Shown piece by piece: positions 33,711-43,026 of a stretch of 64,000 bases of DNA; position 1 is the first letter of the stretch, and the number at the start of each line of letters is the position of its first letter. The notes under the pieces are model-generated. The model ran no database searches. It had not been told where the DNA came from and saw only the letters and a list, made by a program, of their open reading frames with translations. This stretch comes from Marinobacter sp. CHS3-4. Its GTDB lineage: Bacteria > Pseudomonadota > Gammaproteobacteria > Pseudomonadales > Oleiphilaceae. The DNA is taken from positions 868,001 to 932,000 of the forward strand of contig NZ_JASGBJ010000002.1 in assembly GCF_030053415.1 (NCBI RefSeq), in the 5' to 3' direction. A program made the position numbers and the translations under genes.

Positions 33711-34757
33711 ATGGAAAATCGCAAAGTCCGCTGGGGAATCCTCGGTACCGCCGAAATTGCCACCAAAGTTGTCGCCGGAATGCACGACGCAGCCAACGCC
33801 GACGTGGTCGCAATCGCCAGCCGCTCTCTCGACCGCGCTCAAGCCTGGGCAGACGAGCACACCGTGCCGCAGGCTTTCGGCTCCTACGATGAGCTACTGG
33901 CCGATGACAGCATCGACGCAGTCTATCTGCCCGTGCCCACTGCGTTGCGCAATGAGTGGATTAAAAAAGCGGCCCAGGCCGGCAAACACGTATACGCCGA
34001 GAAGCCATTTGCAGACGGCGTGGAAGACGCCATTGAGGTGTGCCGACAGAACGGGGTCCAGTTCATGGACGGCACCATGTGGCTGCACAGCAACCGCACC
34101 CAGGCACTGGAAAAACACGTGGCGGACGGCGACATCGGCGACGTAAAACGAGTCACCAGCGCCTTCACCTTCAAAGCCCCGGACAAGGAATGGTACGAGG
34201 GCGGCAACGGCCGCACCGATAAGAACCGCGAGCCCATGGGCTGTTTCGGCGACCAGGGCTGGTACCCGATCGGCGCGATTATGTGGAGCTTCGGTTACGA
34301 ACTGCCGGAAAAAGTACAAATGACCCACGTCTCCAAAAACTCCGTGGACACCATCGTCGCCTGTGGCGGCACCCTATGGTTCTCCGGCGGCCGCATGGCC
34401 ACCTTCGACGCGGGCGTTGAACTGGCCCACCGCTCCCAGTTTGAAACCGTCGGCGACGCCGGCCTGATACGCGTTGATGACCTGGTGGGCGGCCAGGGCC
34501 GCACCGGCAACTTCGCCGCCTACGGTGAGAAGTTCACCGGCAGCACCCACTACGTTGTGGGCGACGTCGAAGGCAAAGACACCCAATACGAAGTCGAAGC
34601 CTGCGACCACGTGGTGAAGCTGGTTGAGCGGTTCTCAAATAATGTGCTGGTGGGCAAGCTGGAAGACGAGTGGCCAAAGCGAAGCATTGCATGCCACCGC
34701 GTGATGTCGGCGCTGTTTGAATCGGCAGAATCTGGCGGGACCGCTGTCTCTCTATGA
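33711..34757 (+). CDS. Gfo/Idh/MocA family oxidoreductase
   Basis: 348 residues from the ATG at 33711 with GGGAG upstream. N-terminal Rossmann fold KVRWGILGTAEIATKVVAGM, then the family EKPFA motif (VYAEKPFADGVEDA) and the C-terminal alpha/beta dimer domain. These enzymes use NAD(P) on sugars or diols; the substrate is unknown. Translation is coupled to the next SDR gene by a 4-bp ATGA overlap. Confidence 0.87.
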   Translation: MENRKVRWGILGTAEIATKVVAGMHDAANADVVAIASRSLDRAQAWADEHTVPQAFGSYDELLADDSIDAVYLPVPTALRNEWIKKAAQAGKHVYAEKPFADGVEDAIEVCRQNGVQFMDGTMWLHSNRTQALEKHVADGDIGDVKRVTSAFTFKAPDKEWYEGGNGRTDKNREPMGCFGDQGWYPIGAIMWSFGYELPEKVQMTHVSKNSVDTIVACGGTLWFSGGRMATFDAGVELAHRSQFETVGDAGLIRVDDLVGGQGRTGNFAAYGEKFTGSTHYVVGDVEGKDTQYEVEACDHVVKLVERFSNNVLVGKLEDEWPKRSIACHRVMSALFESAESGGTAVSL

Positions 34758-35572
34758 ACAAACTAGCCCTGATCACCGGTGCCAGCACCGGAATCGGCTA
34801 CGAGGCCTGCGCCCTCTTTGCCCGGCGAGGCTATCGGGTGATTGCTCTATGTCGCGAGCCGAATGGCGCCACGCCCGCCGATCTGGAGCTGGCGCTGGAT
34901 CTCGAGTCCTTTGAGCAAATCGAAGGGCTTGCGATGGCGCTGGACACCGAAATCGCAAATGCCGAGCGAGTCGTTCTGGTGAACAATTCCGGTTACGGCC
35001 AGTTCGGTGCGGTTCGGGACCTGTCTGAATCCATGTGGCAGAAGCAATTCAGTACGCATGTGTTCGGGCCGATCAAGCTGGCCTCTGTCTGCCTGGAACT
35101 GTGTGAACAGCACAATGTCCCCTTGCGGGTCATCGCCGTTAGCTCCGTGTTGGCCATCGTGCCACAGAAAATGAAAGGCGCGTACTGCGCTGCCAAGTCA
35201 GCAATGAACGCCGCTCACGACAGCTTCTGGTTTGATGAACGTGGCAGTAACAGCCTGGAGAGTGTGTCGCTGGTTTTGCCGGGGCCGGTGAAGACAAAGT
35301 TCAGAGAACATGCCCTGGCGGCTTTGAAGCCTGTGATCAGTGAAGTCGGCTCCGCGCGGCAATCGAAGTACGAATCTGTTGAAGCCGCTCTAGCACCCGG
35401 CGCCAAAGTTAAGCCGTTTACGGCCAGTGCGTTAGACGTTGCCGGAAAGATTTATCAGGCTGCGGAGGCGACACGCCCGAGACCGCGATATCTGGTTACA
35501 CCACAGACGTACGTCGCTGCGTTTATCACTCGTTTTCTGCCGGTTTCTATTCAGCGAAGACTATTGAAATAG
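34754..35572 (+). CDS. Short-chain dehydrogenase/reductase
   Basis: 272 residues. TGASTGIGYEACALFARRGYRV is the dinucleotide site and NNSGYGQFG the NAG-type motif; IAVSSVL followed by YCAAKSA gives the Ser-Tyr-Lys catalytic set. ATGA overlap with the preceding oxidoreductase indicates coupled translation and a shared pathway. Substrate unknown. Confidence 0.87.
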   Translation: MNKLALITGASTGIGYEACALFARRGYRVIALCREPNGATPADLELALDLESFEQIEGLAMALDTEIANAERVVLVNNSGYGQFGAVRDLSESMWQKQFSTHVFGPIKLASVCLELCEQHNVPLRVIAVSSVLAIVPQKMKGAYCAAKSAMNAAHDSFWFDERGSNSLESVSLVLPGPVKTKFREHALAALKPVISEVGSARQSKYESVEAALAPGAKVKPFTASALDVAGKIYQAAEATRPRPRYLVTPQTYVAAFITRFLPVSIQRRLLK

Positions 35573-35802
35573 GACTCAGCGACCGTTCGCAGCCTCTGTG
35601 CAAAATCTCACGGTCGCATCAGAATCATCGCCCTGCCGCTCCTCGCGATCCGTCGGATTAATTTACACAACAGCAAGTAACGCCAATTCCTATAGGGCTC
35701 AAGGTCTCTTAACCATCCGAAATATTTGAGTTTTCCGATTTATGGCGCGGATTGTGTTGTGAAACCTGAAATCAGTAATATTCAATCTTTTAGGAGTACA
35801 AA

Positions 35803-36450
35803 ATGAAGGCATTGGGAGCGGTATTGGCAGCAGGACTGCTGTCGGCCGGGGCAGCGCAAGCTAACCTGATCGTGAATGGAGATTTCGAGGCACCGGAACT
35901 GAGCGGCTCTCAATGGGCAGTCTACGGTGATATTCCCGGCTGGAACACCACCGACGGCTCCGGCATTGAAATCCAGCGCAATACGGTCGTTAACGCGCAA
36001 TCCGGCAACCAATATGTGGAGCTGGACTCGCACTACGCAACCGATACCAACAGCACCATGTCCCAAGCGATCAGTACATTGAGCGGGCAAACCTACACCC
36101 TGTCTTTCTGGTACCAGCCCCGCACGAATGGTGGCAGCAACGACAACGGCATCAATGTATTCTGGGATGCGTTCGGCGGTGACATGCTGAGCTTTACCGC
36201 AAGCAACGAGGTTCTGAACCTGGAGAACTACACCCGCAGCCAGTCCAATGGCTGGACTAATTTCACACTGGACATGGTGGCCTCCTCAAGCTCCATGGCG
36301 CTCTCATTCCAGGCCGACGGTGCCGACAACTCCCTGGGCGGTTTTGTTGACAACGTCTCGTTGGTAGCCAAGGTTCCGGAGCCGGGTTCACTGGCACTTC
36401 TCGGACTGGGGCTTGCTGCGCTGGGTTTTCGGGCGCGCAAAGCTGGCTGA
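35803..36450 (+). CDS. PEP-CTERM sorted exported protein
   Basis: 215 residues; TAGGAG lies before the ATG. Signal peptide to AAQA-NL, then a beta-rich domain (NLIVNGDFEAP, YVELDSH, YTLSFWYQPR) resembling DUF642/carbohydrate-binding-like folds. The C-terminus is a textbook PEP-CTERM tripartite signal: VPEPGS, a hydrophobic helix and RARK. Proteins of this kind are processed by an exosortase and tied to exopolysaccharide. No exosortase gene is in the window. Cys-free and Thr/Ser/Asn-rich, as usual for the class. Confidence 0.88.
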   Translation: MKALGAVLAAGLLSAGAAQANLIVNGDFEAPELSGSQWAVYGDIPGWNTTDGSGIEIQRNTVVNAQSGNQYVELDSHYATDTNSTMSQAISTLSGQTYTLSFWYQPRTNGGSNDNGINVFWDAFGGDMLSFTASNEVLNLENYTRSQSNGWTNFTLDMVASSSSMALSFQADGADNSLGGFVDNVSLVAKVPEPGSLALLGLGLAALGFRARKAG

Positions 36451-36499
36451 TCCACGTATTTGAATCAGGGCCCCTCGGCAAGAGGTGGCTCCTGCTTGC

Positions 36500-36523
36500 A
36501 AAGGGGACGTCTGTCCCCTTTTT
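36500..36523 (+). terminator. Rho-independent terminator after PEP-CTERM gene
   Basis: AAGGGGAC/GTCCCCTT stem with a 4-nt loop followed by TTTTT, 50 bp past the stop. Confidence 0.85.
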
Positions 36524-36641
36524 GCTGCTCCCCGTTTGTACCGTATTGTTGCCCTCCCACCGCTGTCGTGGCAATTCAGCGTGCTACTATTGCACTCTTA
36601 TAGCACTCTGAAATTGATCCAAGCTCTGGAAACGACACTCT

Positions 36642-37361
36642 ATGTTTAACCGCAAAATGTCCTGGTTCGCGATTGCCACTGTGTTTCTCATACTAGCCGG
36701 CTGCGCAACCATGAACGAGCAGGAATGTCGCGTTGCCGACTGGCACGCCATCGGTTATCAACACGGCGCAAGCGGCCAGGGCACACAAAGCTTTAGCGAA
36801 TACCAGTCAGATTGCGCGGATCACAACATCCGAGCGGATTTCCAGGCGTTCAAAGAAGGACACGAGTCCGGGTTGTCTGACTTCTGCGTGTTTGAGCGCG
36901 GTAAAAACCTGGGGCTGCAAGGCGCCAGCTATAACGCCAACTGCACAGCCTCACGCTACCCCGATTTCAAAAAAGGCTACGACATGGGGATTGAGGGATT
37001 CTGCACCTACGAGAACGGCCTAAGAACCGGCGAAGCAGGCGGCAAGCTCAGCCCTGCATGCTCAGAATTCCCTCGTTTTGCAGAAGGCTACCAGGACGGC
37101 TATGCCCGGTATGAGGTGGTCGAAGCCATTGACCGTGTTGAAGACCAGCTAAGAGCCACCGAGCAAAAGATCGACGAAGAACAGCAGTTTATTGAAGATT
37201 CAGAGGCGCTCATCGTCCGTGATGGCACCACATCAAAACAGCGCGCCGATGCGCTTGAGGACATTAACTACCATCGGGAAGAAATGTCCCGCCTGAGACG
37301 CGAGCTACTGATCCTGGAGGATGAGCGTAGCGAGCTAATCCACACTCTGGAGACGCTTTAG
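36642..37361 (+). CDS. DUF2799 lipoprotein
   Basis: 239 residues. Lipobox LAGC near residue 21. The mature N-terminal part has repeats of the type F(K/A)xGYxxG with paired cysteines (DWHAIGYQHGASGQ, FKEGHESGLSDFC, FKKGYDMGIEGFC, FAEGYQDGYARY), the DUF2799 signature. The C-terminal ~75 residues form a long charged coiled coil. Surface or periplasmic; function unknown in the family. Confidence 0.85.
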   Translation: MFNRKMSWFAIATVFLILAGCATMNEQECRVADWHAIGYQHGASGQGTQSFSEYQSDCADHNIRADFQAFKEGHESGLSDFCVFERGKNLGLQGASYNANCTASRYPDFKKGYDMGIEGFCTYENGLRTGEAGGKLSPACSEFPRFAEGYQDGYARYEVVEAIDRVEDQLRATEQKIDEEQQFIEDSEALIVRDGTTSKQRADALEDINYHREEMSRLRRELLILEDERSELIHTLETL

Positions 37362-37374
37362 CGCCAGAACATCA

Positions 37375-37649
37375 GCGCTCGCAGTTTCCGGATCGTACCT
37401 AAATCGGGCAATTGGTCGTCTATCCAGTGGATGCTCTGATGCCCTGCCCCAGCTCCCGCAAGCCAGCCGCGGGGCCTCTACCGCGACAACATCCCAGCCC
37501 CGCGCTGCAAGAGCACTTGAATCCCGACCGCTGCCTGCGCCGACATCCAGAGCAAGACCTGATTTATCGCGAAGTAAGGAGAGCCAGTCTTGGTGAACCT
37601 GTTCGCAGGTAAGCGACTGGTACTGGTCATAAAAGCCTTTAGCTTTCAT
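37375..37649 (-). pseudogene. Broken SAM-dependent methyltransferase remnant
   Basis: From 37649 the frame reads MKAKGFYDQYQSL and then the class I methyltransferase motif ALDVGAGSGRDSSALAARGWDVVAVE. After that it loses sense. The +1 and -1 frames recover EPAAGLRELGQGI and then IHWIDDQLPDLGTIRKLRAL before a stop, so at least two frameshifts and a truncated end can be seen. This is a dead gene next to the defence island. Confidence 0.7.
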
Positions 37650-37937
37650 GCAGTAGACGTCAGTCACGAATATATATTCCACCTAGGGATAAAGGGATCA
37701 GCTCAAAACGACCCTGAGCTCGCGCTTATCCTATCAACGAAACCGTACTTCACTGAAACTCTGCCATGAATCCACCCCTTAGGATATTCATCAACGAACG
37801 CGGCGTTAAGTTTCCGAGCTACCCACGAACAGTAGACACTTCCAAAAAAAGATTGGACTTACCTCAGCGCCGTGTGGGTGAGCTGTAGAGCTAACCGAGA
37901 ATTCAAAACGATCTGTACCCGGCCCCAAGCCAAGCCA

Positions 37938-37953
37938 CTGTATATATTTACAG
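37938..37953. promoter_or_regulatory. LexA-like SOS box
   Basis: CTGTATATATTTACAG matches CTG-N10-CAG with an AT-alternating centre, very close to the gammaproteobacterial LexA consensus. It lies 69 bp before the GTG start of the Dcm-like methyltransferase, where a promoter is expected. The rest of 37650-38022 holds no gene. Confidence 0.6.
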
Positions 37954-38022
37954 ATTTTTTGAGGTATTCTTTATTGAAAACCTAGTGCAAGGGATTGGAA
38001 GCAACTACAATGGAGTTAACAA

Positions 38023-39420
38023 GTGAGTTTTCGTCACACATTTGACCCAGAAAGGGAGTGCGTCGTGAAAGACGAAGAGGGCCTCAAGCTTATCAATGAA
38101 CTGCTCGAAATCTACGATCAGGGTTTCATTGCCAAAACTCTGAATGACCTAGGGTTCGACTCTTGGTGCAGAGAGAGTATCAACCGCTGGGTGAAAGGAA
38201 AAGCTGACAGAAAACTTAGTCATGGCGAATTTGAGCACCTCAAATCCCTATTACCGAAAGCCTTTCAAGAGCAGGGCCATGGATTCCGGTTCATAGACCT
38301 ATTCGCTGGCATTGGTGGAATACGACGCGGGTTTGACGAGATTGGTGGAAAATGCGTTTTTACCAGTGAATGGAACAAATACGCTGTAAGAACCTATAAG
38401 GCTAATCATTACAACGATTCGGAACACATTTTCAACAAAGACATCCGTGAGGCCACGCTTTCAGACAGAGAAGATGTTTCTGAAGAAGAGGCCTACGCTC
38501 ACATTGACAGCATCATTCCAGATCACGATGTCTTACTCGCTGGGTTTCCCTGCCAGCCCTTCTCTATTGCCGGTGTCTCGAAGAAGAATTCGTTAGGACG
38601 TGCTCACGGATTTGAGTGTAATACTCAGGGAACCCTTTTCTTTGATGTTGCCAGAATTATCCAAGCAAAACGTCCTGCAGCTTTCCTGCTAGAGAATGTG
38701 AAAAACCTGAAAAGTCACGACAAGGGTAAAACTTTCAAGATTATCCTGGAAGCGCTGGATGAGCTTGGATATGAGGTCTCAGATGTTAATTATGAAGGCA
38801 CACAGGATCCGAAAATTATCGATGCGAAACATTTCGTTCCACAGCACCGTGAGCGAATTGTGCTGGTAGGTTTCCGTCGGGATCTTGATGTACATAACGG
38901 ATTCACTCTAAAAGACATACGAAAGCACTTTCCGGAAAAGGTAACAACATTCGGCGAGATCCTAGAGCCGGAAGAGGAAGTTGATGACCGGTATATTCTG
39001 ACTCCAAAGCTCTGGCAGTACCTGTACGACTATGCCGCAAAACATAAAGCTAAAGGAAACGGGTTTGGGTTCGGGCTCACTGGACGCAATGATGTGGCCC
39101 GAACACTATCCGCACGTTACTACAAAGACGGCTCAGAAATACTTGTGGACCGAGGGTGGGATATGGACGCCGGTTTTGAGGATATGATCAATCAAGGAAA
39201 CCGGCCACGACGCCTGACACCCAAGGAGTGCGCAAGACTGATGGGCTTTGACGAACCGGGCGAGTCAAATTTCAAAGTGCCGGTATCGGACACCCAGGCT
39301 TACAAGCAATTCGGAAACTCCGTAGCCGTTCCGGTTTTCCGAGCTGTCGCAAAGTTGATGCGCCCCCGCATTCTCGAGGCGATCAAAAAGCATGAACAAA
39401 GAAAATCCAAAGCAGCATAA
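38023..39420 (+). CDS. dcm: Dcm-like DNA (cytosine-5-)-methyltransferase
   Basis: 465 residues from a GTG start, with GGAG 8 bp upstream. A ~90-residue N-terminal helical extension like that of E. coli Dcm precedes the ten-motif C5 core: [17 protein letters not shown] (I), GFPCQPFS with catalytic C177 (IV), LLENVKNL (VI), [12 protein letters not shown] (VIII) and [13 protein letters not shown] (X). Similarity to E. coli Dcm is strong across long blocks, including [18 protein letters not shown] and [11 protein letters not shown], so CCWGG is the expected target. It is followed by Vsr and an MvaI-family endonuclease. Confidence 0.95.
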   Translation: MSFRHTFDPERECVVKDEEGLKLINELLEIYDQGFIAKTLNDLGFDSWCRESINRWVKGKADRKLSHGEFEHLKSLLPKAFQEQGHGFRFIDLFAGIGGIRRGFDEIGGKCVFTSEWNKYAVRTYKANHYNDSEHIFNKDIREATLSDREDVSEEEAYAHIDSIIPDHDVLLAGFPCQPFSIAGVSKKNSLGRAHGFECNTQGTLFFDVARIIQAKRPAAFLLENVKNLKSHDKGKTFKIILEALDELGYEVSDVNYEGTQDPKIIDAKHFVPQHRERIVLVGFRRDLDVHNGFTLKDIRKHFPEKVTTFGEILEPEEEVDDRYILTPKLWQYLYDYAAKHKAKGNGFGFGLTGRNDVARTLSARYYKDGSEILVDRGWDMDAGFEDMINQGNRPRRLTPKECARLMGFDEPGESNFKVPVSDTQAYKQFGNSVAVPVFRAVAKLMRPRILEAIKKHEQRKSKAA

Positions 39421-39423
39421 TTC

Positions 39424-39906
39424 ATGGCAGACGTTCACGACAAAGAAACCAGAAGCCGCAACATGGCGGCTATCAAAGGAAAAGGAACCAAACCGGAAAT
39501 CTGGTTACAAGCCCGCCTGTCCGAGCGCGGATTCGACTTCCAGACAAACCTAAGGGACCTTCCCGGATCCCCGGATATCGTGCTTGACGAATACAAAGCA
39601 GTTGTTTTCTTCCACAGCTGCTTTTGGCACGCGCATGGATGCAGTCTATCCAATCTACCTGAGAACAACCGTGACACATGGGAAAAAAAATTCAGCGCGA
39701 CGAAAGAACGAGATTCAAGAAATAAAGGGCTTCTTAAGGAGCTAGACTGGCGGGTGTTAGAGGTTTGGGAATGCTCTCTTCGCGGAACTGACAAGCTCAA
39801 TCCAGACAGCCTTATTGACCTTATTTCAGAATGGATCCAAACCTCAACATCCTCCACTCGCGAAATTACTGGGACAGCGCCAAACGAAAGCTCCAAAACC
39901 AAGTAA
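39424..39906 (+). CDS. vsr: Very short patch repair endonuclease
   Basis: 160 residues, starting 3 bp after the methyltransferase stop. Matches Vsr: DKETRSRNMAAIKGKGTKPE, LPGSPDIV with Asp51 at the position of E. coli Asp51, FFHSCFWHAHGC (zinc and catalytic His), LDWRVLEVWECSLRG. It nicks at T:G mismatches that arise when 5-methylcytosine deaminates in the Dcm site, protecting the host from the mutagenic cost of the methyltransferase. A Ser/Thr-rich tail follows the domain. Confidence 0.95.
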   Translation: MADVHDKETRSRNMAAIKGKGTKPEIWLQARLSERGFDFQTNLRDLPGSPDIVLDEYKAVVFFHSCFWHAHGCSLSNLPENNRDTWEKKFSATKERDSRNKGLLKELDWRVLEVWECSLRGTDKLNPDSLIDLISEWIQTSTSSTREITGTAPNESSKTK

Positions 39907-40100
39907 CCACTTGCCTTCGGACTCTGTAACTCCCTACCTTCGATCTCTAACGCCCTTAGACAGTAGCGCTCAAAGAAGATAGTTTGCATATTTTTATTAT
40001 CTTGGAGTACTTTCTTACACTGTTCTCAACAGATTGAATTAACAGCACTTGTGGCTTAATAACAATCTATAAAATCACGACTCATTTCTAGGGTTTTGGG

Positions 40101-41510
40101 ATGCCAAAAAAGATCGGGACCTACGATACAGAAACAGCCAAACACGCAGGTCTTCAAAAAATACTCGATATACTCTCGGACCTTGGTGCAGAAAAAGTCT
40201 ACGTTAAACACCTCGCCCCTAACGACAACAGCAAGAATCAACCATATTTTGCTTACCATCTAACAGAGATTCCCTTCATTCCAACGGGGGAAACTGTTGC
40301 TTCGGAAACCACATCCAACAAATCGAAAGCAACCCAAGACAATAAACGCGCGATTAAGTACCAAGCCTCGATGAAATTGAACTGGTTTGATGCTGAGGGC
40401 CGCACCTATCCAGCTCCCAACGCGAAGCTAATTTATTATCCTCAATATCCAGAAGTTCGATTTTCTGGATTTTTGAAGGGTTCCAAAGTGCAAGCCAGTA
40501 AGTGGATGGATCCAAAAAAAGAAGGGCGTGCAGTAAACCGTTGGCTGATTCTCGGCGTTTCCCCGGACGAAACAATCCACGCTTATCTCGTTACACCTGA
40601 TTGCGCCCTTGCCACAGAATTATCTGAAACCCAGTTCTTTGAGGCAAGTACAGTATTCGGGGAGATAAACGCCAGCAAGAAGGTCGTCAAATCCACCCGG
40701 GGCGCACTGATTGCCAAGCTACTTGAAATCCATCAAATGGGTTGGATACCAGGACAAAAACTGGGCCCGGCAGGCGAAAAAGAACCTTATACCGCATTGA
40801 ACGCTGGCGGCTATACACTCGAAGCGGAGCTTGGCGTAAGTCCCAATGGTATTGCTGAGCCTGATTTTCTTGGATGGGAAGTCAAACAGTTTGGTGTGAC
40901 AGGCTTCCCGGCTAGGGGCACCAAACCTACGACTCTCCTCACACCTGAACCTAATGGCGGTTTCTATGTAGACCAAGGCGCCCAAGAGTTTGTGAGGAAG
41001 TATGGGTACGCGGACAAATCAGGTAAGTCTGATCGTCTAAACTTTGGCGGCAAGCATCTGGTCAATCAGGCCTGCGGTGCAACCAGCCTTACAATGAGGA
41101 TCACCGGATTTGATAGCGAGAACTCCACCATTACAGATGCAAAAGGTGGGATAGCGTTGCTCGATGATAATGATGTCGTCACGGCAAGCTGGAGCTTTGC
41201 GAAACTCATGGACCACTGGAAGCGAAAACACGCCCAAGCAGTTTATGTTCCAAGCATGCGACAGCCTGTAACAGGTGGTGGCAATGAATACCTCTATGGC
41301 AAGAACATTGAACTTGGCACCGGAACAGACTTCGAAATGTTGCTCACAGCGTTCGCTTCAGGTCACGTTTATTACGATCCAGGCATTAAGCTCGAAGGTG
41401 CATCTTCAGGAAAACCAAAGTTAAAGAAACGTAGCCAATTCCGAGTAAGCCACAAGGAGCTTTACAGCCTTTACCGAGCGTATGAACTGATTGATATTAC
41501 GGAGGCCTAG
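40101..41510 (+). CDS. MvaI/BcnI-family restriction endonuclease
   Basis: 469 residues. The first ~190 are an unrecognised N-terminal domain with no obvious nuclease motif. The C-terminal half is MvaI/BcnI-like: YTLEAELGVSPNGIAEPDFLGWEVKQFG, with D255-x4-E260-x-K262 matching the D-x4-E-x-K active site of MvaI. MvaI cuts CC^WGG as a monomer, which fits the Dcm-type methyltransferase two genes upstream. A 194-bp gap separates it from vsr; it may be controlled separately. Confidence 0.88.
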   Translation: MPKKIGTYDTETAKHAGLQKILDILSDLGAEKVYVKHLAPNDNSKNQPYFAYHLTEIPFIPTGETVASETTSNKSKATQDNKRAIKYQASMKLNWFDAEGRTYPAPNAKLIYYPQYPEVRFSGFLKGSKVQASKWMDPKKEGRAVNRWLILGVSPDETIHAYLVTPDCALATELSETQFFEASTVFGEINASKKVVKSTRGALIAKLLEIHQMGWIPGQKLGPAGEKEPYTALNAGGYTLEAELGVSPNGIAEPDFLGWEVKQFGVTGFPARGTKPTTLLTPEPNGGFYVDQGAQEFVRKYGYADKSGKSDRLNFGGKHLVNQACGATSLTMRITGFDSENSTITDAKGGIALLDDNDVVTASWSFAKLMDHWKRKHAQAVYVPSMRQPVTGGGNEYLYGKNIELGTGTDFEMLLTAFASGHVYYDPGIKLEGASSGKPKLKKRSQFRVSHKELYSLYRAYELIDITEA

Positions 41511-41523
41511 CAAGGAAGCTTTA

Positions 41524-42594
41524 ATGTTTGATTTATCCGCATCAACCGTAAACAAAATGCTAGATTATGTCGACTTCCCAAAGACGCTTAACGTCAGCAA
41601 ACGTCGGGATGCTTACGTCACTGAATGGTATTTCGAGACTTCGATTCTGCCGGAAATTACCGAAGGCCAGACATCAACCGGATGGTGTTACGTTAGTCAG
41701 AATCGCACCAGAAACTGGTTCAAAGTCACTAACAACACAGGTCCAGCGGATCCTCAACGAAACACAGACCGACTAATCATCACAGCCTTAAAAGAAAAAG
41801 ATCCCGCTCAGCGTTTCTTCTCTATTTTCGAGGACAGGGGCTCTGTTCGTCTGAGAGAGATCGTTCACAATCAGGACGGATGGAGGCAGGTCCGGCCAGC
41901 TGATACTGCGAACATCTGTAATACCCAGTTGATCAACGAAACGGCAACCACGCTCTCCGAAAAACCAAGGCATAAATTGCCGTTCGCTCATATCTGGCTT
42001 AACCACGTGCCTTCCAGCTACAAAACAAACCTTCTTATACAACGACTCTTAATGAACTTTGGCCTGAAGAAGAAATTCCCTCTTGATGTTGACGCTATAG
42101 AGATCAACGACGGCCAATTGGTCTTCCATGAGTTTAAGCGGAAAACGAAATGCGCCGATGGCTGTTTTATTGTTGGCGACATAAAAATCACTAGGCGAAT
42201 GCTCAAGAACATACTCGACAGATGCAATGCTGCGGGACTGCCCTATGGAGATAAGCTCTTCGATTTTGTCAAAAGCAACTTAAAGTACCAAAGAGACACA
42301 AATGCTCAATGCTACGGGCTCGATAAAGGTCATCTATCGAACTACGAGTTCTGCCATAAACACGAAATCACCTTCAGACACACCATCTGGGACTCCTCTA
42401 ACTATCCAAATAAGCCAAACATCAGCGATCTATTTAACGAGGACCAAGAGCCGCAAAAGGCCGTCAATCTGATTTCCTCACAGATCACTCCCGACAGCTT
42501 CATGGGCTTTATCTTCACCTATGGCGATAACTCTGGAACGATTACATCCGATCTACGCATTCAGGCCACATTGAGAGCAGAATGTTTTGAATAA
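41524..42594 (+). CDS. Unrecognised island protein with PD-(D/E)XK-like motif
   Basis: 356 residues from the ATG at 41524, with AAGGAAG five bases upstream, 13 bp after the endonuclease stop. I do not recognise the family. In the middle, DVDAIEINDGQLVFHEFKRK reads D190-x12-E203-x-K205, the strand and spacing of a PD-(D/E)XK nuclease, preceded by predicted helix and strand (LLIQRLLMNFGLKKKFPL). The first half has a WYFE/W-rich pattern, perhaps a DNA-binding domain. Likely part of the restriction set, either a second nuclease or a specificity partner. Inference only. Confidence 0.5.
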   Translation: MFDLSASTVNKMLDYVDFPKTLNVSKRRDAYVTEWYFETSILPEITEGQTSTGWCYVSQNRTRNWFKVTNNTGPADPQRNTDRLIITALKEKDPAQRFFSIFEDRGSVRLREIVHNQDGWRQVRPADTANICNTQLINETATTLSEKPRHKLPFAHIWLNHVPSSYKTNLLIQRLLMNFGLKKKFPLDVDAIEINDGQLVFHEFKRKTKCADGCFIVGDIKITRRMLKNILDRCNAAGLPYGDKLFDFVKSNLKYQRDTNAQCYGLDKGHLSNYEFCHKHEITFRHTIWDSSNYPNKPNISDLFNEDQEPQKAVNLISSQITPDSFMGFIFTYGDNSGTITSDLRIQATLRAECFE

Positions 42595-43026
42595 ATTCTC
42601 CTAATGGGCGTATGGGCGGGTTTCCTTGCCACTAACCAGCTGTTTGATTCTGGTATCAGCCAAAAGAACATGGACAAGGGGTAGAACCGTAAGCAAGCCA
42701 GCGAGGTTAAGGCAAAAACGGTGTCTGTGCGGCCGGCACGTAGGCATCTGGCGGCCCCAACTCTTCTTGGCTTAACGTTCCATTTCCTCAAAATGCATGA
42801 CCTGGCAGGCTTTGTGGATGAACGCTTTTAAGAGGCAAAAGGACCTTTTCCCAAAGCTCGCTGGCCACTTTGATAAATACAATGGCATCTAACCTCCCTT
42901 CTCCATGCACCAACTAAACTAGCTGGATAACTCATTAAAACTGCAGCGAAAATTTTAAAGTGGCAGAACTTGGTATATGCTCGTGTCATGTAGGCGACCC
43001 ACATGGAAGAGAGGAAAAGTTCACTG
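42595..43026. other. Gene-free gap in the defence island
   Basis: About 430 bp with no coding frame that looks like protein, no clear repeat and no RNA gene. Probably eroded sequence plus the promoter of the downstream OLD-type gene. Confidence 0.5.

Noticed and set aside
35743..35758. Sigma-54-like promoter before the PEP-CTERM gene
   Set aside because: The -24 GG is present but the -12 GC is GT, so the match is too weak.
40020..40032. Second LexA-like site before the MvaI-type gene
   Set aside because: The spacing is CTG-N7-CAG instead of N10.
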